From Bacteroidota bacterium (GTDB taxonomy: Bacteria; Bacteroidota; Ignavibacteria; Tepidaquicellales; Tepidaquicellaceae): a stretch of DNA of 10,389 bases. Under the pieces are notes generated by a model. It worked only from the letters and a program-made list of their open reading frames with translations, had not been told where the DNA came from and searched no databases. Positions 7,277-10,389 of the stretch are shown here, in pieces (positions within the stretch are counted from its first letter, which is position 1; each line of letters starts with the position of its first letter). The stretch covers positions 1,076 through 11,464 of the forward strand of contig DOWN01000200.1 in NCBI GenBank assembly GCA_003519545.1, in the 5' to 3' direction. Position numbers and translations under genes: made by a program.

Positions 7277-7969
7277 TTAAAAATTAAAATTTTCTTTTTC
7301 TGAAATTAATAAATCTCTAATACCGTCGAATAATTTTTTATCTCTTGTGAATTCAACAGGTGGAAAAATTTTAACTCCTGCTTTTCCCGGATTTATTTTG
7401 AAACTGTCTTTACCTAAAATATTATTTGAACCCTTAATAAGCACAGGCACAATTTCTTTTTTTGCTTCATCTGCAAGCACAGAAAAACCTCTTTTAAATT
7501 CCATAATATTCCCGTCATCACTCCTCGTACCTTCAGGAAATATTACTATTGAAATTCCTTTGTCAGCCAGTCCTGCTGCTTTTTTAAGACTCTTCATTGC
7601 TTCTCTTCCGTTTTCTCTGTCAATCGGAATGTATTTTGTTAAATACATTGCCCAACCAAAAATTGGAATTTTATTCATACTTTTTTTATAAATAAAACGG
7701 ATATTATTCGGAATTGCCTGCATAAGTATCGGAATATCTAAATAACTTATGTGATTTGAAATAAAAATATATTCTGCCTCAGGATTTAATAATTCTTTTC
7801 CTTCAACAAAAATTTTTATACCCGAAACCGTAACAATGATTTTTGAAAAAACTTTGGACAGAAAAAAAGCAATCTTTCCTTTGGTATCAAACGGACTCAA
7901 AATTATTGCCGTAACCGCAATCACCGTAGCCACAAACACAATAATACAAATCCTTAGAATACTAATCAC
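7277..7969 (-). CDS. plsC: 1-acyl-sn-glycerol-3-phosphate acyltransferase (lysophosphatidic acid acyltransferase)
   Basis: This inner-membrane enzyme adds the second acyl chain to lysophosphatidic acid, giving phosphatidic acid. The 230 residues start with one membrane anchor (about 3-25), then the catalytic HX4D motif NHISYLD with His73 and Asp78, the substrate block around 92-118 (FIYKKSMNKIPIFGW, then PIDREN), the FPEGTRS motif at 144-150 with Glu146/Arg149, and VPVLIKGS (174-181). It is a typical stand-alone PlsC and could also act on ornithine or other lysolipids. The start is GTG: a TAA sits directly before it in frame and the next Met lies beyond the catalytic histidine, so no better start exists. 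It is the first gene of the minus-strand run, so the operon promoter should lie in 7970-8100. Confidence 0.93.
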   Translation of the reverse strand: MISILRICIIVFVATVIAVTAIILSPFDTKGKIAFFLSKVFSKIIVTVSGIKIFVEGKELLNPEAEYIFISNHISYLDIPILMQAIPNNIRFIYKKSMNKIPIFGWAMYLTKYIPIDRENGREAMKSLKKAAGLADKGISIVIFPEGTRSDDGNIMEFKRGFSVLADEAKKEIVPVLIKGSNNILGKDSFKINPGKAGVKIFPPVEFTRDKKLFDGIRDLLISEKENFNF

Positions 7970-8028
7970 TTATAAAAATAATTAATTACTGACTTAGTTT
8001 AAATACATACTTAATCCCACAACCATCT

Positions 8029-8057
8029 AAAATAATTTCTTTTAATCTTTGCATCAA
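8029..8057 (-). promoter_or_regulatory. Possible sigma-70-like promoter for the plsC operon
   Basis: On the minus strand, TTGATG (8052-8057) and TATTTT (8029-8034) are 17 bases apart, each matching four of six positions of the sigma-70 hexamers. Transcription would start near 8022, some 50 bases before the GTG of plsC. In DNA this AT-rich such matches are easily found by chance, and many Bacteroidota use a different consensus, so this is only a candidate. Confidence 0.22.
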
Positions 8058-8060
8058 TTA

Positions 8061-8090
8061 TTAATATATATCCATATTAATTAGTATAAT
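8061..8090 (+). promoter_or_regulatory. Possible promoter for the T9SS secreted-protein gene
   Basis: An exact TATAAT is at 8085-8090, with TTAATA (four of six matches to TTGACA) at 8061-8066, 18 bases upstream. A start near 8097 would give a leader of about 145 bases containing the small inverted repeat at 8099-8126. The perfect -10 is the stronger part. Local AT-richness lowers confidence. Confidence 0.33.
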
Positions 8091-8231
8091 TAAGCAAATC
8101 CCGATTTATAAGGATTTAATTCGGGAAAATTCGTGTTGTGGTTTTATTCGTTTTGGTTAGAAGTGCAATTTCATCACATCAATTCGCATTTCATATTTTC
8201 TAAATTTTTACAATATTTAGAAACTTTCACT

Positions 8232-8238
8232 AAAGGAG
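8232..8238 (+). promoter_or_regulatory. Shine-Dalgarno site that fixes the start at 8244
   Basis: AAAGGAG lies 5 bases before ATG 8244 and complements the 16S rRNA tail well. It decides against the in-frame GTG at 8133, whose 37 extra residues do not form a signal peptide. It is the only strong Shine-Dalgarno sequence I see in the window. Confidence 0.85.
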
Positions 8239-8243
8239 AAAAA

Positions 8244-10133
8244 ATGAAAAAATTTAATTTACTGTTCTTCCCCATTTTGCTCTTGGCAATCTTATTTACT
8301 TTTAATAATTCTAACGCTGACTATCCTAAAGGTGCTCCGTTTATTTCCGGTAGTTTCTTTGATGCTGACAGTTCAGGTGGTCCTGATTCACTCGGTTATA
8401 CTTGGAGAGACACTATCCTTACTGCAGGTACTCTCGGGTTCCTTGATACAACCTGGGGTTCCGGTACTTGGACTCGTGTAACAGGTCTTGGAGATGATAA
8501 CCTTGTCGGACCTTATAATCTCGGTTGGAGTTTCAGATATTATTACTATAATGTTAATCAGGTTTGGATTGGTTCTAACGGTTGGATTAGTTTCACTAAT
8601 CCGGGTTCTTCACAGCTCGCCTCACCTTTCCCAAATATTCCTGCTTCCACACCTCCGAATAATTTAATCGTTCCTTACGGTTCTGATTTGAATTTTCAAG
8701 GTACAGGTAATATAGGAAGAGTTTATTATTATACTAATAATGTTGATACATTTATTGTATCATATTATAATGTTCCTTTCTGGCAACAGGCTGCTCCAAC
8801 ATGGACAGGTTCAAATACTTTCCAAATTATTTGCACTAGAGCCGACAGTTCTATTACTTACAAGTATAGAAATATGTCAGGAATAACTTCTAACAACGAT
8901 ATTACTGTAGGTATAGAAAACAATACAGGATTAATCGGACTGCAAATCAGCAGAAATACTTATGCACCGAATTTCAAACAGGTTAAAATTAAATATCCAC
9001 CGGTTGTTACTTATCAGGTTAGAGATGTTTCAGTACAATCAATAATCAATCCAACAACTGCGGGAATTTTTGGTTTGGCAGGAGACTCCCTTACAGTTAA
9101 TGCTGTAATTGCAAATTTAGGTAATGTTAATGTTTCAACTTTCAAAGCATCACTTACTGTTTTAACTGCTTCAAACCAAACTGTTTTGACAGACTCGGTT
9201 GATGTTCCGGCAATGAATGCGGGAACAACATCCAACATTTCTTTCAATAAAAAATTCGCTTCATTAACCTCAGGATTCTATATTGTAAGAGTAAGAACTT
9301 TATTAGCAGGAGATCAGGTGCTTGTTAATGATGTTCAGAATTTAGAATTCAGTAATTTAACAAAACAAACACGATTAGAACTTGCTTATGAAAACGGTTC
9401 ACCGACCGGTACAGGTATTTCATGGTCAGGTGGTACAGGTTCAATCGGTACATATTTTATTCCTCCTGTTTATCCCGTAAGAATTGATACTCTTAAATAT
9501 TATATCGCTGCCAATACTAATAATGTTGGTTTCAGAGCTTTTATTTATGATGATGACGGTCCAAACGGAACACCGGGTACTGTATTATTTAATCAACTCG
9601 TTTCTGCTCCTTTACTTGGTGCATTCACAAGAGTTCCTGTTCCCGGGAATATCAATATTACAGCAGGCGGATTTTATGTAGTCTGGACTATGCAAGGTGA
9701 ATCAATTCAAATAGCTACAAATATAAATCCTCCGATTTCAAGAAGAAGTCTTGAAGGATTTGAAAATGTATTTGCTCCTTTCAGAAATGCTGATACGGAT
9801 GATCCATTGATTAGAGCTGTTGTGTTCGCTCAATCTCTTGGATTGGAAAATACTTCTACAATAATTCCGGGTAAATTTGAATTGTCTCAGAATTTCCCGA
9901 ATCCGTTTAACCCTGTTACAAAAATAAACTTTGCAATTCCTAAAACAGGATTTGTGTCTTTAAGAGTTTATGATGTACTTGGTAAAGAAGTTGCTAATCT
10001 TGTTTCCGGTGAGTTAAAAGCAGGTACTTATTCTTATGATTTCAACGGAACTAATTTCTCAAGCGGAATTTATTTCTATAGACTTGAATCAAATGGTTTA
10101 ATCGAAACTAAACAAATGGTTCTTGTGAAATAA
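8244..10133 (+). CDS. Secreted beta-rich protein with C-terminal type IX secretion sorting domain
   Basis: The predicted 629-residue precursor starts at ATG 8244 with a Sec signal peptide: KK, a hydrophobic core, and a likely cut after SNA at residue 25. The mature part is rich in Tyr, Asn, Thr and Gly and poor in Cys. I read four blocks: a nidogen-like or similar beta domain (about 30-250) with GSNGWISF; a CARDB-like Ig-type domain (about 257-370) with DSLTVNAVIANLGN; a further beta-sandwich-like region (about 376-530); and a T9SS type A sorting domain (about 541-629) opening with QNFPNPFNPVTKINF and containing VYDVLGKEV and SGIYFYRL. The last domain directs passage through the outer membrane by T9SS, after which it is normally removed and the protein anchored or released. 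I see no catalytic motif, so a structural, adhesive or ligand-binding role is possible but unproven. It stands alone on its strand, with its own leader and terminator. Confidence 0.9.
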   Translation: MKKFNLLFFPILLLAILFTFNNSNADYPKGAPFISGSFFDADSSGGPDSLGYTWRDTILTAGTLGFLDTTWGSGTWTRVTGLGDDNLVGPYNLGWSFRYYYYNVNQVWIGSNGWISFTNPGSSQLASPFPNIPASTPPNNLIVPYGSDLNFQGTGNIGRVYYYTNNVDTFIVSYYNVPFWQQAAPTWTGSNTFQIICTRADSSITYKYRNMSGITSNNDITVGIENNTGLIGLQISRNTYAPNFKQVKIKYPPVVTYQVRDVSVQSIINPTTAGIFGLAGDSLTVNAVIANLGNVNVSTFKASLTVLTASNQTVLTDSVDVPAMNAGTTSNISFNKKFASLTSGFYIVRVRTLLAGDQVLVNDVQNLEFSNLTKQTRLELAYENGSPTGTGISWSGGTGSIGTYFIPPVYPVRIDTLKYYIAANTNNVGFRAFIYDDDGPNGTPGTVLFNQLVSAPLLGAFTRVPVPGNINITAGGFYVVWTMQGESIQIATNINPPISRRSLEGFENVFAPFRNADTDDPLIRAVVFAQSLGLENTSTIIPGKFELSQNFPNPFNPVTKINFAIPKTGFVSLRVYDVLGKEVANLVSGELKAGTYSYDFNGTNFSSGIYFYRLESNGLIETKQMVLVK

Positions 10134-10158
10134 TTTATATTTTAAAATAGTCGTTAAC

Positions 10159-10190
10159 AAAAAGGGCAGTCATCTGCCCTTTTTTGTTTT
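10159..10190 (+). terminator. Bidirectional intrinsic terminator shared by two convergent genes
   Basis: GGGCAG (10164-10169) pairs with CTGCCC (10174-10179) around the 4-base loop TCAT. Flanking AAAAA (10159-10163) and TTTTTT (10180-10185) extend the stem and provide a U-tract in both directions. In plus direction it ends the secreted-protein transcript 25-30 bases after its stop. In minus direction it ends the convergent gene entering from the right edge. It is a textbook Rho-independent structure. Confidence 0.92.
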
Positions 10191-10389
10191 TATTAATGTA
10201 ATTATTACAGGTATCAAAATCATTAATAATAAGCCGTAAAAAAAATATTCTGTCGGAATTATATCCGCTCTTTTTGAAGTAAATACAACACTTACCGATA
10301 TAAATAAAAAAATAAAACTTATTATTAATCCGATAAAACTTAATAAGACCTTTCCTTCTTTTTTATCCTGCTGATTTAAAAATTTACCT
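10170..10389 (-). CDS. C-terminal end of a membrane protein, truncated by the window edge
   Basis: Reading the minus strand from the right edge, a frame is open for 72 codons to a TGA at 10170-10172. It begins with a charged cytoplasmic-looking stretch (NQQDKKEGK), then two strongly hydrophobic segments (about visible residues 14-37 and 48-66) separated by a short polar link (TSKRADIIPTE), and ends with a basic tail (KTKKGR). This pattern suits the last two membrane helices of an integral membrane protein with a positive-inside tail. I do not recognise the family. AT-rich DNA can give hydrophobic open frames by chance, but the terminator placed exactly at its end supports a real gene. Confidence 0.6.
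   Translation of the reverse strand, partial: GKFLNQQDKKEGKVLLSFIGLIISFIFLFISVSVVFTSKRADIIPTEYFFYGLLLMILIPVIITLIKTKKGR

Larger units (their letters stand above)
7970..8243. other. Divergent intergenic region between plsC and the secreted-protein gene
   Basis: The 274-base region separates divergently transcribed genes. It is strongly AT-rich from about 7970 to 8098 and carries weak promoter-like hexamers on both strands, a 22-codon minus-strand ORF (7986-8054), and a 6-bp inverted repeat (TCCCGA 8099-8104 / TCGGGA 8121-8126). An open frame continues upstream of the secreted protein's ATG to a GTG at 8133, but the ribosome site and signal peptide place the true start at 8244. The rest reads as 5' leader. 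Confidence 0.6.

Noticed and set aside
8133..8243. In-frame GTG extension adding 37 residues to the secreted protein
   Set aside because: The extension has no signal-peptide character and would bury the clear Sec signal that begins at ATG 8244, which is preceded by AAAGGAG. The upstream part reads as leader.
9014..9247. 77-codon minus-strand open frame inside the secreted-protein gene
   Set aside because: It is antisense to the CARDB-like domain, with no motif or ribosome site.
1..10389. CRISPR array, tRNA/rRNA genes, insertion sequences or a defence island
   Set aside because: No regularly spaced identical repeats, no tRNA-like cloverleaf or CCA end, no transposase and no defence-type proteins were seen. 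All well-supported genes are housekeeping, transport or secretion types.

Overview
The window looks like an AT-rich, Gram-negative chromosome from the Bacteroidota/Chlorobi/Ignavibacteriota side of the FCB group. The clues are a secreted protein ending in a type IX secretion (T9SS) sorting domain with the QNFPNPFNP signature, a kdsB gene (Kdo, so LPS), gatC (indirect Gln-tRNA synthesis), and a near absence of Shine-Dalgarno sequences in the housekeeping genes. Ignavibacteriota is my best guess from the sorting-domain wording and base composition. This is inference, not a database result.

Layout. Positions 1-196 are non-coding and hold a G/C-rich palindromic REP-like element at the edge plus an AT-only inverted repeat. 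Positions 197-7969 are one compact minus-strand gene run, probably an operon, read in the order plsC, gatC, kdsB, GNAT acetyltransferase, pyrG, P-type ATPase, glutamate/aspartate-type symporter. The four central genes are chained by three 4-bp ATGA start/stop overlaps, and the other gaps are 25, 8 and 6 nt. Positions 7970-8243 are a divergent, very AT-rich intergenic region with weak promoter-like sequences on both strands. Positions 8244-10133 carry one plus-strand gene for a 629-residue secreted beta-rich protein with a C-terminal T9SS sorting domain. A symmetric (bidirectional) terminator follows at about 10159-10185. It also serves a convergent minus-strand gene whose last 72 codons run in from the right edge; that gene's stop codon lies in the terminator loop.

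How the genes fit together. PyrG makes CTP and KdsB spends CTP to activate Kdo for lipid A/LPS core. PlsC makes phosphatidic acid, which is then activated with CTP in phospholipid synthesis. GatC is the small subunit of the Glu-tRNA(Gln)/Asp-tRNA(Asn) amidotransferase, which like PyrG uses glutamine. The run therefore mixes envelope precursor supply, CTP supply, translation and ion/amino-acid transport. This is a housekeeping region. I found no defence system, mobile element, CRISPR array or clearly new multi-gene system. The points most worth a second look are the shared terminator with a stop codon in its loop, the extra extracytoplasmic loop in the symporter, the altered ion-site residues and TTG start of the P-type ATPase, and a 22-codon ORF in the divergent promoter region.
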